A model generated the notes under the pieces. The model was not told the origin of the DNA. It saw nothing but the letters and a program-made list of their open reading frames with translations, and made no database searches. Shown here piece after piece: positions 1 to 9,308 of a DNA stretch of 64,000 nucleotides (positions within the stretch are counted from its first letter, which is position 1; each line of letters starts with the position of its first letter). The stretch comes from Variovorax paradoxus. GTDB lineage: Bacteria > Pseudomonadota > Gammaproteobacteria > Burkholderiales > Burkholderiaceae_C. Location: assembly GCF_018614955.1 (NCBI RefSeq), contig NZ_JAGGNV010000018.1, forward strand, positions 95,113 to 159,112. The letters run 5' to 3'. The translations under genes and the position numbers were made by a program.

Positions 1-662
1 CCGCGCGCTTCGGCATTGCCCAGCGCCTGCGTTTCAGCGACCAGCGCGTCACGCTGCCCAATACCACCGCGGTGACCGACCGGCTCAGCGACGTGCTGCT
101 CGGTGCCCAGATCAACTGGACGCCGAAGTGGAGCTTGGACACCACGCTGCAATACAACCCCGACGACCAAAAGTCGACGCGGACGGCGATCAGCGCGCGC
201 TACAACCCCGGCTCGTACCGCAATATCAGCGCGGCCTACCGCTACCAAGCCAACAGCACGCCGACGGCCACTGACGGGAACAAGTCGATCGACGTGAGCT
301 GGCAATGGCCGCTGAACGACCTGTGGGGCGACAAGGGCCAGGACCTCGGCCCGGGCAAAGGCCAGGGCGGCGGACGCTGGTACGCCGTCGGCCGTCTCAA
401 CTACAGTCTGCAGGATCGCAAGCTCACCGATGGCGTGCTCGGCTTCGAATACGACGGCTGCTGCTGGATCGGACGCGTGGTGCTGGAACGCATCAGTACT
501 GGCCAAGTCACGGCCGCGACGCGCATCATGTTCCAACTCGAGTTCGTCGGATTTGCCGCCATCGGTTCGAGCCCGAAGCGCACGCTGACACAGAACATCC
601 AGCGTTACCAGCCCCTGCGTCAACCGGTGGCCGCACCGAGCCGCTTCACCAATTACGACTGA
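1..662 (+). CDS. lptD: LPS-assembly protein LptD, C-terminal part (5' end outside window)
   Basis: The reading frame is open from the first base to a TGA at 660-662, so only the last about 220 residues are present. LptD is the outer-membrane beta-barrel that, with LptE, inserts lipopolysaccharide into the outer leaflet. The visible part has alternating short beta-strand patterns, a Cys-Cys pair in 'DGCCWIGR' (the conserved C-terminal cysteines that form disulfides in LptD) and a terminal stretch typical of the last barrel strands ('[17 protein letters not shown]'). It is followed after 11 bases by surA, the usual order in beta- and gammaproteobacteria, where SurA chaperones LptD. The internal GTG at 72 is not a start, because homologous barrel sequence ('[14 protein letters not shown]') lies upstream in frame. 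Confidence 0.9.
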   Translation, partial: ARFGIAQRLRFSDQRVTLPNTTAVTDRLSDVLLGAQINWTPKWSLDTTLQYNPDDQKSTRTAISARYNPGSYRNISAAYRYQANSTPTATDGNKSIDVSWQWPLNDLWGDKGQDLGPGKGQGGGRWYAVGRLNYSLQDRKLTDGVLGFEYDGCCWIGRVVLERISTGQVTAATRIMFQLEFVGFAAIGSSPKRTLTQNIQRYQPLRQPVAAPSRFTNYD

Positions 663-673
663 GCTTCTTTGCC

Positions 674-2080
674 ATGAACCACATCCGCTCCATCCTCACC
701 CTGGCGTGCCTCGCAACGCTGGCCGCGGCGGCCGGCGCGCAGGGGCAAGGGCCGCGTCCCGGCCTTGGCATCACAGACATCATGCGCGCAGGCCCGCGCC
801 TCGCACCGGCGCCTGCCGCACCGCGCGCCACCCCCCCGGCCGCGCCGGTACAGCGCTCGGCCGAATACATCGTGGCGCTGGTCAATTCGGAGCCCATCAC
901 CAACACCGAGGTGCAGACGCGGGTCGAGCGCATCCTGAAGGAAAACGCCGAGGCGCAGCGCGTGCCGCGCGCCGAGATCACGCGCCTGGTGCTCGAACGG
1001 CTCATCGCCGAACGCGCCCAGCTGCAACAGGCCAAGGAAGCCGGTATCAAGGTCGACGAACTCGCGATCGACCAGGCCGAGCAGACGGTGGCGCGCCAGA
1101 ACCAGATCAGCCTGCTCGAGCTGCGCAGCCGCGTCGCGGCCGAGGGCATCTCGCCGCAGGCCTTCCGCAACGACCTGCGCGACCAGCTCCTGCTGACGCG
1201 CCTGCGCGACCGCGAGGTCGAGGCCAAGGTCAAGGTCAGCGATATCGAGGTCGACCAGTTCATTCGCGACCAGAGGACCTCACCCAATGCCGCGACGCAG
1301 AACATCAATATCGCGCAGGTGCTGATCGCCGTGGCCGAGAGCGCGAGCGACGCGCAAGTCGCTTCGCTGCAGCAGCGTGCGCAGGGCGTCGCCCAGCGTG
1401 CCCGTGCCGGAGAGGATTTCGCCAAGCTCGCGCAGGAGTTCTCCGATTCGCCGGATCGCGCCGTCGGCGGCGCGTTGGGCATGCGCAGCGCCGACCGCTA
1501 CCCGACCCTGTTCGTCGACGCGACGCAATCGACGGCGGTCAACGGAATTGCAGGACCGGTCCGCTCGGGCGCCGGCTTCCACGTGCTCAAGGTGCTGGCC
1601 AAGAGCCAGCCTGGCGCGGACGATGCCGTCGTCACGCAGACCCAGGTGCGCCACATCCTGCTGCGCAGCGACGCCAAGCGCAGCACGGCGCAAGCCGTCG
1701 CCCAGCTGGCCGAGTTCAAGGAACGGATCCAGAAGGGCACCGCCGACTTCGCCGGGCTGGCGCGGGACAACTCGCAGGATGGCAGCGCCAAGGAGGGCGG
1801 CGACCTGGGCTGGTCGCGCCCCGGCCAGTTCGTGCCCGAGTTCGAAGAGGCGATGAACCGGCTGGCGCCGGGCCAGCTCAGCGAGCCTGTCGTTTCGCGC
1901 TTCGGCGTGCACCTGATCCAGGTGGTCGCGCGGCGCGACGCCAAGCTGAGCCAGGCCGAACAGCGCGAAGCCGCTCGGGCCGTGCTGCGCGAGAAGAAGG
2001 TCGAGGAGGCCTTCGAAACCTGGGCGCAGGAAATTCGGGCGCGGGCCTACGTCGAGTTCCGCGAACCGCCTCAATCCTGA
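674..2080 (+). CDS. surA: Periplasmic peptidyl-prolyl isomerase/chaperone SurA
   Basis: The product has 468 residues. SurA is a periplasmic chaperone that escorts unfolded outer-membrane proteins, LptD included, to the Bam machine. The ATG at 674 begins a clear signal peptide ([20 protein letters not shown], cleaved near AGA-Q). The SurA N domain follows ('[16 protein letters not shown]'), then two parvulin (PPIC) domains at about 209-310 and 323-420; the second carries 'VRHILLRS' and '[16 protein letters not shown]'. The frame is open far upstream, back to 305, but that part overlaps lptD and has no signal peptide, so the start at 674 is preferred. It is probably cotranscribed with lptD and rsmA (gap to rsmA 11 bases). 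Confidence 0.95.
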   Translation: MNHIRSILTLACLATLAAAAGAQGQGPRPGLGITDIMRAGPRLAPAPAAPRATPPAAPVQRSAEYIVALVNSEPITNTEVQTRVERILKENAEAQRVPRAEITRLVLERLIAERAQLQQAKEAGIKVDELAIDQAEQTVARQNQISLLELRSRVAAEGISPQAFRNDLRDQLLLTRLRDREVEAKVKVSDIEVDQFIRDQRTSPNAATQNINIAQVLIAVAESASDAQVASLQQRAQGVAQRARAGEDFAKLAQEFSDSPDRAVGGALGMRSADRYPTLFVDATQSTAVNGIAGPVRSGAGFHVLKVLAKSQPGADDAVVTQTQVRHILLRSDAKRSTAQAVAQLAEFKERIQKGTADFAGLARDNSQDGSAKEGGDLGWSRPGQFVPEFEEAMNRLAPGQLSEPVVSRFGVHLIQVVARRDAKLSQAEQREAARAVLREKKVEEAFETWAQEIRARAYVEFREPPQS

Positions 2081-2091
2081 AACGCCGCGCG

Positions 2092-2865
2092 GTGAAACAC
2101 ATCGCGCGCAAGCGCTTCGGGCAGCACTTTCTGTCTGACGCCGGCATCATCGATGCGATCGTGCGCGAGATCGCGCCCCAGCCGGGCGATGCCATGGTCG
2201 AGATCGGGCCGGGCCTCGCGGCGCTGACGCAGCCGTTGGTGGAGCGCCTGGGGCGGCTCACAGTGATCGAACTCGACCGCGATCTGGCGCAGCGGCTGCG
2301 CGCCCACGGCCAGCTCGAGGTGATCGAGTCCGACGTTCTGAAGGTGGACTTTGCCGCGCTGGCCGCCAAGCTGGTCGCAGGCCCTGCACCGGCTCTGCGC
2401 GTGGTAGGCAATCTGCCCTACAACATCTCGACGCCGATCCTGTTCCATCTGCTGGGCTCTGCGCACCTGATTGCCGACCAGCATTTCATGCTGCAGAAGG
2501 AAGTCATCGACCGCATGGTCGCGAAACCAGCGACTTCGGACTACAGCCGCCTCAGCGTGATGCTGCAATGGCGCTATGCGATGGACAACGTGTTGTTCGT
2601 GCCGCCGGAGAGCTTCGAGCCGCCGCCGCGCGTCGACAGCGCGGTGGTGCGCATGGTGCCCTTCGCGGCGCCGCCACAGGTCGATGCGGCGCGGCTCGGC
2701 GAGATCGTCCAGGTCGCGTTCAGCCAGCGCCGCAAGCTGCTGCGCCACACCTTGGGCAAGTGGCTGGAGCAGCATGGTTTTGCCGGAACCTTCGACACGC
2801 AGCGCCGCGCCGAGGAAGTGCCGGTTGCCGAATACCTTGCGCTCGCACAGGCCGTCCCGCCATGA
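2092..2865 (+). CDS. rsmA: 16S rRNA (adenine1518-N6/1519-N6)-dimethyltransferase RsmA
   Basis: The product has 257 residues, the usual length for KsgA/RsmA, which dimethylates the two adjacent adenines in the helix 45 loop of 16S rRNA late in 30S assembly using S-adenosylmethionine. The N-terminal signature '[11 protein letters not shown]' is present. The SAM motif '[10 protein letters not shown]' lies near residue 36 and the catalytic 'NLPYNIS' near 107. The start is a GTG at 2092, directly before the conserved 'HIARKRFGQ'; no ATG is suitably placed. It sits 11 bases after surA and is followed by an intrinsic terminator, so lptD-surA-rsmA reads as one unit. pdxA, which lies between surA and rsmA in enterobacteria, is absent here. 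Confidence 0.96.
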   Translation: MKHIARKRFGQHFLSDAGIIDAIVREIAPQPGDAMVEIGPGLAALTQPLVERLGRLTVIELDRDLAQRLRAHGQLEVIESDVLKVDFAALAAKLVAGPAPALRVVGNLPYNISTPILFHLLGSAHLIADQHFMLQKEVIDRMVAKPATSDYSRLSVMLQWRYAMDNVLFVPPESFEPPPRVDSAVVRMVPFAAPPQVDAARLGEIVQVAFSQRRKLLRHTLGKWLEQHGFAGTFDTQRRAEEVPVAEYLALAQAVPP

Positions 2866-2868
2866 ACA

Positions 2869-2898
2869 AGCCCGTCCGGCGACGGGCTTTCTTTCTTC
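2869..2898 (+). terminator. Intrinsic terminator after rsmA
   Basis: An 8-bp stem (AGCCCGTC / GACGGGCT) with the loop CGGC is followed by TTTCTTTCTT. It starts four bases after the rsmA stop codon and should end the lptD-surA-rsmA transcript. Confidence 0.85.
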
Positions 2899-2910
2899 AG
2901 CGTGGTGCCG

Positions 2911-3132
2911 TCAGGCTGCGGCGAGCCAGTACCCGGCGTTGAAGGGGCTGCTCATGCGCAGCGCCAGCGGCGAGACGTCGACCAGTTTGTCGGTCGGCAT
3001 CTTTTCGGCCGCCGGGTCGGTGGGTGGGAGATCGATGCCGGAAACCGGAGCGGCAGCGTTCTGTTGAGCCTCGTTCGCCCGTTCTGCTTGGCTGGTGTGT
3101 GCAGAACGGGCTACAGAAAAGAATAGAAGCAC
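2911..3132 (-). CDS. Small hypothetical protein downstream of barstar
   Basis: This is a 73-codon frame on the barstar strand. It starts inside the last codons of the barstar gene (22-base overlap in another frame). The distal half has the strong G/C preference at third codon positions expected for a gene here, and its composition is protein-like ('SGIDLPPTDPAAEKMPTD', 'ALRMSSPFNAGYWLAAA'); the proximal half is much less biased. I do not recognise a family. It may be a translationally coupled third gene of the RNase/barstar unit, or the tail of an older gene now joined to that unit. The start codon is uncertain. Confidence 0.35.
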   Translation of the reverse strand: MLLFFSVARSAHTSQAERANEAQQNAAAPVSGIDLPPTDPAAEKMPTDKLVDVSPLALRMSSPFNAGYWLAAA

Positions 3133-3596
3133 CTGAACGGTATCTTCCGGTCCCCCCAGTAGTCGGCGGCGTCGCGGAAGATGTCGAGCAGCTGCTCGCG
3201 GGCTTCTTTGTCGAACTTGGCATTGGCTGGAATCTGCTCGAGCACGATGACGAAGCCGGGCTGCGGGCCCGATTTATGCAATGGGTCGGTCATGCAGTCG
3301 TACAGCGCGTCGAAATTCTTGCCGAAATGCTGCGGAAAGGTGAACTGCTGAGCGATCAGATCGAGCACGTCCTGCTTGGTCTGGGCGTTGCCCAGATTGG
3401 CATAGAGGAAGTGCTGGCCCGCCGCATGCGCCGCCTCCTGCAGGTCGCTCACGCGAAAGGCGCGAATCGACTGCACGATGTTAGGTCGCACGGAACGAAG
3501 GGATAGGGTCATCTCCGCAGGTCTTTCCATAGTTGTCGTCGTCATCATTTCTTCTGGACGCTTGGGTGCGCCGCTCCAATCCAATTCATTGCTCAT
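3111..3596 (-). CDS. Barstar-family ribonuclease inhibitor
   Basis: The product has 161 residues. The C-terminal about 90 residues match the barstar fold: 'FLYANLGNAQTKQDVLDLIA', then 'HFGKNFDALYDCMTD', which corresponds to the barnase-binding 'G.N.DALWD' helix, and a hydrophobic strand 'GFVIVLEQI'. The N-terminal about 70 residues are an extension absent from the 90-residue Bacillus barstar. The start ATG at 3596 overlaps the stop of the upstream RNase gene by four bases (ATGA), so synthesis of the inhibitor is coupled to that of the nuclease. There is no signal peptide, so it should stay in the cytoplasm and neutralise RNase that has not been exported. Confidence 0.85.
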   Translation of the reverse strand: MSNELDWSGAPKRPEEMMTTTTMERPAEMTLSLRSVRPNIVQSIRAFRVSDLQEAAHAAGQHFLYANLGNAQTKQDVLDLIAQQFTFPQHFGKNFDALYDCMTDPLHKSGPQPGFVIVLEQIPANAKFDKEAREQLLDIFRDAADYWGDRKIPFRCFYSFL

Positions 3597-4006
3597 GGCA
3601 CGATCCGTCTGAAACTTGCATAGTGGTCCGCCGTGTACCAGCACGTCGCCAGCGCCGCGCGCTCGCCTCCACAGACGATGCGTCGTGCACCACGATCACG
3701 CGAGCCGGGTGTATCGACCGTGTACTCTCGGTAGTGGCCTCGTCGCTCTCGCGGCAACAAGCGTTCGCGATTGCCGAACACCGTGCCGTCTTTCTCATGC
3801 CGGAAAGGACCACCGTTCAATATGGCCCCATAAGTGCGCTGGCCCTGCACCGGCAATTCGGCCAGAGCGATCGTTTCCTGTGCCGGCTGAACGGCGCGGG
3901 TGCTGGACCATTCACGGGCCTGGGCTCCGGCAGTGAGGGCTACCAGCATCAAGCTAGTGAGCGCAAACTTGGAGACGCGGGACGTGATCGAGGCGTAAGC
4001 CGCCAT
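3593..4006 (-). CDS. Secreted barnase-like guanyl-specific ribonuclease
   Basis: The product has 137 residues from the ATG at 4006 and begins with a signal peptide (hydrophobic core 'FALTSLMLVALTAGAQA'). The mature part is a microbial N1/T1-type RNase (barnase fold). The general base Glu in 'HYREYTV' (about E94), an Arg in 'ARRIVCG' (about R109) and the acid His in 'TADHYASF' (about H128) all fit the barnase catalytic set, so it is predicted active. Two cysteines (about 112 and 122) could form a disulfide after export. A TTG at 4048 would extend the N-terminus by 14 residues but would spoil the signal peptide. The likely role is degradation of RNA outside the cell, possibly as a competitive toxin or for nutrient capture. 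Confidence 0.82.
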   Translation of the reverse strand: MAAYASITSRVSKFALTSLMLVALTAGAQAREWSSTRAVQPAQETIALAELPVQGQRTYGAILNGGPFRHEKDGTVFGNRERLLPRERRGHYREYTVDTPGSRDRGARRIVCGGERAALATCWYTADHYASFRRIVP

Positions 4007-4100
4007 GGGGCACCAGAAGGAAAAGAGCGAGGGCCGAATCGGGGGCAACCTTGGGGTTAACCCGCGAATTCAAGGCCGCAAGTGTGCACCAGGGGCGCAC

Positions 4101-4136
4101 AAATAGCAAGCGTCTGCTCAATCTTTGAGCAGACGC
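4101..4136 (-). terminator. Probable terminator of maeB
   Basis: A perfect 11-bp inverted repeat (GCGTCTGCTCA at 4110-4120, TGAGCAGACGC at 4126-4136) has a 5-base loop. Read on the minus strand it lies 50 bases past the maeB stop and is followed by the T-rich TTGCTATTT. The T tract is imperfect, so termination may be partial. Confidence 0.6.
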
Positions 4137-4185
4137 CAGGGTCTAACCCAGTCTTTGAAGTTAGCGGCCGCTGTCGCGTTTGCGC

Positions 4186-6525
4186 CTATCGTTCCGCATT
4201 TGCGTCGGCGACCGTGAGAGCTGTCATATTCACGATCCGGCGAACTGTCGCGCTCGCCGTGAGAATATGCACAGGTTTGGCCGCTCCGAGCAGGACCGGG
4301 CCAATGGCGATGTTGCCGCCGGCCGCCGTTTTGAGCAGGTTGTAGGAAATATTGGCCGCGTCGATGTTCGGGAAGACCAGCAAGTTGGCGTCGCCGGCCA
4401 GGGCGCTGTGCGGCATGACGGCGGCACGCTGTTTGCCGTCCAAAGCGACGTCGCCGTGCATTTCGCCGTCGACTTCCAGCCAGGGCGCCTGGACGCGCAG
4501 CAGATCGAGGGTCTGGCGCATCTTGACCGCGCTGGGCTGGTTGCTGCTGCCGAAGTTGGAATGCGACAGCAGCGCGGCCTTCGGCTTGAGGCCGAAACGC
4601 ATCATTTCCTCGGCCGCCATGGTGGTGATCTCGGCGAGCTCTTCGGGCGTCGGGTCGTAGTTGACGTGCGTATCGACCAGGAACACCTGCCGGTCGGGCA
4701 GGAGCAGGCCGTTCATGCAGGCATAGATCGGCACGTCCTGCGGGGTGCTGGGACAGCCGCCCGGGCGTTTGCCGATCACCTGGTCGATGTAGTGCAGGTG
4801 GATGGCGGTGGTGCCCCAGGTGCCGCAGATCATGCCGTCCACGTCGCCCTTGTGCAGCAGCATGGCGCCGATCAGCGTCAGGCGGCGGCGCATCTCGATC
4901 TTGGCGGTCTGCACCGTCGTGCCCTTGCGCTCGGTCATGCGGTGGTAGGTCTGCCAAAAGTCGCGGTAGCGGTGGTCGTGCTCGACGTTGACGATGTCGT
5001 AGTCCAGCTCTTCCTTGAGACGCAGGCCGAACTTCTCGATGCGCTGGGCAATGATCGCCGGACGGCCGATGAGCGTGGGCCGCGCGAGGCCTTCGTCCAC
5101 CACGATCTGCGCCGCACGCAGCACGCGCTCTTCCTCGCCCTCGCAGTAGGCGACCCGCTTCCTCGGTGCGCGCTTGGCGGCATCGAAGATCGGTTTCATC
5201 GTGGTGCCGGAGGCGTAGACGAAGCTCTGCAGCTTGTCGCGGTAGGCGTCGAGGTCCGTGATCGGGCGCAGCGCGACACCGCTCTCGGCCGCCGCCTTGG
5301 CCACGGCCGGCGCGATCTTCATCATGAGCCGCGGATCGAAAGGCTTCGGAATCAGGTACTCGGGCCCGAAGCTGAGCTTTTCGCCGACGTAAGCTGCGGC
5401 CACGCGCTCGCTCTGCTCGGCCTGCGCGAGTTCGGCGATGGCATGCACCGCCGCGACTTCCATCTCGTCGGTGATGGTGGTTGCTCCGCAGTCGAGCGCG
5501 CCGCGGAAGATGTAGGGGAAGCACAGGACGTTGTTGACCTGGTTCGGGTAGTCGGTGCGCCCGGTAGCCATGACCACGTCGCCACGCACGGCATGCGCGT
5601 CCTCGGGCGAGATCTCGGGGTTGGGATTGGCCAGCGCGAAGATCACCGGCTTGGCCGCCATCTTCGCCACCATCGCCGGCTTGAGCACGCCGCCGGCCGA
5701 GAGGCCGAGAAACACATCGGCGCCTTCGATCACCTCGGCCAGCGAGCGCGCCGTCGTCTTCTGCATGTACTGGCGCTTGTCGTCGTCCATCAGCTCGGTG
5801 CGGCCTTCGTAGACCACGCCGGCGAGATCGGTCACGAACACGTTCTCGCGCTTCAGTCCGACCTTGAGCAGCAGGTTCAGGCAGGCCAGCGCCGCGGCGC
5901 CGGCGCCCGAGGTGACGAGCTTGACCTGCGAGATGTCCTTGCCCACCACCTTCAGGCCGTTGAGCATGGCGGCCGCCACCGTGATGGCCGTGCCGTGCTG
6001 ATCGTCGTGGAAGACCGGGATCTTCATGCGCTTGCGCAGCTCGCGTTCGACGTAGAAGCAGTCCGGCGCCTTGATGTCTTCGAGGTTGATGGCGCCGAAG
6101 GTCGGCTCCAGCGCGGCGATGACCTCCACCAGCTTGGCCGGGTCCTTCTCGTCGATCTCGATGTCGAACACATCGACGCCGGCGAACTTCTTGAACAGGA
6201 CGCCCTTGCCTTCCATCACCGGCTTGGCGGCCAGCGGCCCGATGTCGCCGAGGCCCAGTACGGCGGTGCCGTTGGTGATGACCGCGACCAGGTTGCCGCG
6301 GGCGGTGTACTTGAAGGCGTTGACCGGGTCCTTGACGATCTCCTCGCAAGGTGCCGCCACGCCGGGCGAATAGGCCAGCGCCAGGTCGCGCTGGTTGAGC
6401 ATCTGCTTGGTCGCCGCGATCGCGATCTTGCCCGGGACCGGAAGCTCGTGGTACTCGAGCGCGGCCCGGCGCAATTCGGCGCGCTTGTCTTCGGGCGTGG
6501 AAATCGGGGAGGTCAGATCTGACAT
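4186..6525 (-). CDS. maeB: NADP-dependent malic enzyme, MaeB type
   Basis: The product has 779 residues. It converts malate to pyruvate and CO2 with NADP+ reduction. The malic-enzyme module occupies about 1-420 ('[12 protein letters not shown]', '[13 protein letters not shown]', the Rossmann loop '[10 protein letters not shown]'). The C-terminal half (about 430-779) is a phosphotransacetylase-like domain that in MaeB proteins acts as an acetyl-CoA-sensing regulatory domain rather than a catalyst. The start ATG at 6525 gives the usual N-terminus (MSDLTSP). The gene stands alone between a hairpin terminator at its 3' end and a divergent SPFH gene. An open frame on the opposite strand spans almost the whole gene but is an artefact of high GC. 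Confidence 0.95.
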   Translation of the reverse strand: MSDLTSPISTPEDKRAELRRAALEYHELPVPGKIAIAATKQMLNQRDLALAYSPGVAAPCEEIVKDPVNAFKYTARGNLVAVITNGTAVLGLGDIGPLAAKPVMEGKGVLFKKFAGVDVFDIEIDEKDPAKLVEVIAALEPTFGAINLEDIKAPDCFYVERELRKRMKIPVFHDDQHGTAITVAAAMLNGLKVVGKDISQVKLVTSGAGAAALACLNLLLKVGLKRENVFVTDLAGVVYEGRTELMDDDKRQYMQKTTARSLAEVIEGADVFLGLSAGGVLKPAMVAKMAAKPVIFALANPNPEISPEDAHAVRGDVVMATGRTDYPNQVNNVLCFPYIFRGALDCGATTITDEMEVAAVHAIAELAQAEQSERVAAAYVGEKLSFGPEYLIPKPFDPRLMMKIAPAVAKAAAESGVALRPITDLDAYRDKLQSFVYASGTTMKPIFDAAKRAPRKRVAYCEGEEERVLRAAQIVVDEGLARPTLIGRPAIIAQRIEKFGLRLKEELDYDIVNVEHDHRYRDFWQTYHRMTERKGTTVQTAKIEMRRRLTLIGAMLLHKGDVDGMICGTWGTTAIHLHYIDQVIGKRPGGCPSTPQDVPIYACMNGLLLPDRQVFLVDTHVNYDPTPEELAEITTMAAEEMMRFGLKPKAALLSHSNFGSSNQPSAVKMRQTLDLLRVQAPWLEVDGEMHGDVALDGKQRAAVMPHSALAGDANLLVFPNIDAANISYNLLKTAAGGNIAIGPVLLGAAKPVHILTASATVRRIVNMTALTVADANAER

Positions 6526-6681
6526 GTGCCTTGGCTCCGTGCAACGCTTCTTGTGAGGGGCGCCGATTGTAGACCTCGGGCTCCAAGGGCACGGCCCGAG
6601 GCGCGGGGCAGCAAAAAGCGCAGAAGCGTCAACCCGATGTGGCAATATGCCCAGCTCAGAAAAACCTGACGAGGAGCGACC

Positions 6682-7731
6682 ATGGCGCTGATGGATTTCA
6701 TCAAGAAACAGTTCATCGACATCATCCAGTGGACCGAGACCGGCGACGGAACACTGGCCTGGCGCTTCCCGATGGCCGAGATGGAAATCCAGAACGGCGC
6801 CTCGCTCACCGTGCGCGAGTCGCAGATCGCGGTGTTCGTCAACGAAGGTCAGGTGGCCGACGTGTTCGGCCCCGGCATGTACAAGCTCACGACGCAGACG
6901 CTGCCCGTGCTCACCTACCTCAAGAACTGGGACAAGCTCTTCGAGTCCCCGTTCAAGAGCGACGTCTACTTCTTCAGCACGCGCCAGCAGGTCGACCAGA
7001 AATGGGGCACGCCCCAGCCGATCACGATCCGCGACAAGGACTTCGGCGCCGTGCGCCTGCGCGCCTTCGGCAACTACAGCTTCCGCATCGGCGACGCCAA
7101 GCTGTTCCACACCGAGATCTCCGGCACGCGCGACATCTATTCGGTGGCCGATCTCGACGGCCAGCTGCGCGGCCTGGTGCTGCAGAACATCAGCAACGCG
7201 ATCGCTTCCAGCGGCGTGCCTTTTCTCGACCTGGCAGCCAACCAGATCCAGTTCGCGCAGGCGCTCGCCGCGCAGCTGGTGCCGGAGTTCGCCAAGATCG
7301 GCATCAAGCTCGAGGCCATCACGGTCCAGAACGTCTCGCTGCCGGAGGAACTCCAGAAGATCCTCGACCAGAGGATCGGCATGGGCATGGTCGGCAACGA
7401 CATGGGCAAGTTCATGCAATACCAGACGGCACAGGCGATCCCGAAGTTCGCCGAGGGCGCCGGTGGCGGCAGCGGCATCGCGGGCGACGCGATGGGGCTG
7501 GGCGCCGGCGTGGCGCTGGGCCAGGTGCTGGCGCAGAACCTCTCGCAGGGCCTGAGCCAGGGCGCCGCCGGCGCACCTGCCGCCGCGACAACGCAACCGG
7601 CGGTGGCGGTGGTCAGCCCGGCCGACGTGATGACCACGCTCGAAAAGCTCGGCGAGCTGAAGACCAAGGGCATCCTCACGCAGGAAGAATTCGACGCCAA
7701 GAAGGCGGATCTGCTGAAAAAGCTGGTCTGA
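6682..7731 (+). CDS. SPFH/Band-7 domain protein with C-terminal SHOCT domain
   Basis: The product has 349 residues. The N-terminal about 250 residues match the SPFH (stomatin/prohibitin/flotillin-like) family of virion-core-like proteins related to YdjI ('LTVRESQIAVFVNEGQ', 'FGPGMYKLTTQTLPVL'). A flexible Gly/Ala/Gln-rich segment (about 250-300) follows, then a short SHOCT helical hairpin at the end ('LEKLGELKTKGILTQEEF'). There is no obvious transmembrane helix, so it probably scaffolds at the membrane surface. It is the first gene of a five-gene same-strand block with a DUF4178 protein, a DUF350 membrane protein, a spermidine-synthase-like protein and a flavin amine oxidoreductase. ATG at 6682, preceded by GAGGAG. 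Confidence 0.87.
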   Translation: MALMDFIKKQFIDIIQWTETGDGTLAWRFPMAEMEIQNGASLTVRESQIAVFVNEGQVADVFGPGMYKLTTQTLPVLTYLKNWDKLFESPFKSDVYFFSTRQQVDQKWGTPQPITIRDKDFGAVRLRAFGNYSFRIGDAKLFHTEISGTRDIYSVADLDGQLRGLVLQNISNAIASSGVPFLDLAANQIQFAQALAAQLVPEFAKIGIKLEAITVQNVSLPEELQKILDQRIGMGMVGNDMGKFMQYQTAQAIPKFAEGAGGGSGIAGDAMGLGAGVALGQVLAQNLSQGLSQGAAGAPAAATTQPAVAVVSPADVMTTLEKLGELKTKGILTQEEFDAKKADLLKKLV

Positions 7732-7738
7732 GCCGCTT

Positions 7739-7788
7739 CCGTTTGCGCTGAGCCTGTCGAAGCCTTTCGACCGGTCCGGGGCGAGCGG
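7739..7788. repeat. Degenerate inverted repeat of the CTTCGACAGGCTCAG type
   Basis: Two arms of about 24 bases surround position 7763 (left arm with GAGCCTGTCGAAG, right arm beginning CTTTCGACCGG). They form an imperfect dyad that resembles the widespread bacterial interspersed repeat built on CTTCGACAGGCTCAG. It fills the space between the SPFH and DUF4178 genes and may act as an mRNA-stabilising or attenuating hairpin. Confidence 0.55.
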
Positions 7789-7808
7789 ATCTCTGCCCGT
7801 CGCCTTTC

Positions 7809-9287
7809 GTGGCCACCGACTCCTCCCAGCAGCGCTACTACCGCGCGCCCTGCCCCGGCTGCGGCGCGCCCGTCGAATTCCGTTCGGCGCAGTCGACGCA
7901 CGCCGTCTGCCCCTATTGCCGGAGCACCGTGGTGCGCCAGGGCGACACGCTCGCGCGCACCGGCAAGATGGCGGAGCTGTTCGACGACTTCAGCCCGCTG
8001 CAGCTGTTCGCCGCCGGCCGCATCCAGGACCAGCCCTTCACGCTGGTCGGTCGCCTGCAATACAGCTACGACGGCGGGCGCTGGACCGAGTGGATCGCAG
8101 CGCTCGACGGTGACCGTACCGGCATCCTGAGCGAGGACAACGGCGCCTTCGTTTTCTCGCTGCCCTTCGAGCTGCAGCGCGAAGCCCCGCATCCGGCCGA
8201 ACTGCGCGTCGGCGCCACCACCGCCTTCAACGGCCAGAGCTACACGGTGGCCTCGAACGAGCAGGTCCGCCTGGTGTCGGCGCAGGGCGAGCTGCCGCGG
8301 CTGCCCGAGCTCGGCCGGCCCTTCGCGGTGGTCGAGCTGCGCAGCGACAAGGGGCTGGTGCTCAGCCTCGACTACGACACCCAGCCGCCGGGCGCCTACC
8401 TCGGCCGCGCGGTGCAGCTCGAAGACCTGCAGCTCACCGGCCTGCGCGACGAGTCGGCCAAGGACGAGAAGGGCCGCAGCTTCAATTGCCCGAACTGCGG
8501 CTCGCCGGTCACCGTCAACCTGGCGGACAGCAAGAGCATCACCTGCCGCGCCTGCAACAGCATCATCGACCTGACGCAGGGCATCGGCGGCGAGCTGAAG
8601 CATGCGGTGCAGGACGAACCGGTCCAGCCGCTGATCCCGATCGGCACCGTGGGCCAGTTCCAGGGTGCGCAGTGGCAGGTCGTCGGCTTCCAGCACCGCA
8701 TGGGCGTGGCGCCCGGCGACGACGAACATTTCGGCTGGAACGAGTACCTGCTCTACAACAAGAAGCGCGGCTTCAGCTTCCTGGTCGATGCCGAAGACGG
8801 CTGGAGCATGGTCAAGCCCACCACCGGCGCGCCGACCATGGCCGAGAACGGTTCCAGGGCCACCTACCTCGGCAAGGTCTATCAGCAGCAGTACGCCTAC
8901 AACGCCGAGACCGGCTACGTGGCGGGCGAGTTCTACTGGCAGGTCGAGCGCGGGCAGAAGACTTTCAATCGCGATTTCGCCAGCGGCAGCGCGCTGTTGT
9001 CGATGGAGCGTTCGGCCAAGGAGCTGACCTGGTCCTCGGGCAGCAAGGTCGACAGCGCGGCCGTGGCCGCCGCGTTCAAGCTCGACGGCAAGAAAGACAT
9101 GTTCAAGCGCGGCGACGCGCTGCCCGTGAGCGCGGCCTCCAGCCTGGGCTGCGGCACGATCATCCTGATCATCGTGGTGATCATCATCCTGCTGATCATC
9201 CTGAGCACCTGCAGCAGTTCGAGCGGCGGCACGCGCAGCTCGGGCGGCTCCTACGGCGGCTATTCGAGTGGCGGCGGCCACAAATGA
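7809..9287 (+). CDS. DUF4178 protein with two zinc ribbons and a C-terminal membrane anchor
   Basis: The product has 492 residues. The N-terminus carries a zinc-ribbon pair ('CPGCGAP' and 'CPYC'). A first DUF4178-like beta domain follows ('GRLQYSYDGGRWTEW'), then a second zinc ribbon ('CPNCGSP', 'CRAC') and a second DUF4178 copy ('FGWNEYLLYNKKRGFSFL'). The C-terminus has one very hydrophobic helix ('TIILIIVVIIILLIILS'), then a Ser/Gly-rich tail ending GGGHK. Most of the protein is therefore predicted to sit in the cytoplasm tethered to the membrane. The start is a GTG at 7809. DUF4178 genes recur beside DUF350 and polyamine enzymes, as here; biochemical function unknown. Confidence 0.85.
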   Translation: MATDSSQQRYYRAPCPGCGAPVEFRSAQSTHAVCPYCRSTVVRQGDTLARTGKMAELFDDFSPLQLFAAGRIQDQPFTLVGRLQYSYDGGRWTEWIAALDGDRTGILSEDNGAFVFSLPFELQREAPHPAELRVGATTAFNGQSYTVASNEQVRLVSAQGELPRLPELGRPFAVVELRSDKGLVLSLDYDTQPPGAYLGRAVQLEDLQLTGLRDESAKDEKGRSFNCPNCGSPVTVNLADSKSITCRACNSIIDLTQGIGGELKHAVQDEPVQPLIPIGTVGQFQGAQWQVVGFQHRMGVAPGDDEHFGWNEYLLYNKKRGFSFLVDAEDGWSMVKPTTGAPTMAENGSRATYLGKVYQQQYAYNAETGYVAGEFYWQVERGQKTFNRDFASGSALLSMERSAKELTWSSGSKVDSAAVAAAFKLDGKKDMFKRGDALPVSAASSLGCGTIILIIVVIIILLIILSTCSSSSGGTRSSGGSYGGYSSGGGHK

Positions 9288-9308
9288 CGTTTTTTTCCGG
9301 AGGTCCTT

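Noticed and set aside
2902..3126. Plus-strand frame after rsmA
   Set aside because: It overlaps the terminator region, has no ribosome-binding site, and the opposite strand shows the better codon bias.
4180..6522. A 780-codon open frame on the plus strand opposite maeB
   Set aside because: It mirrors a well-conserved malic enzyme gene, its translation is His/Arg/Asp-rich low-information sequence, and long antisense frames are expected at this GC content.
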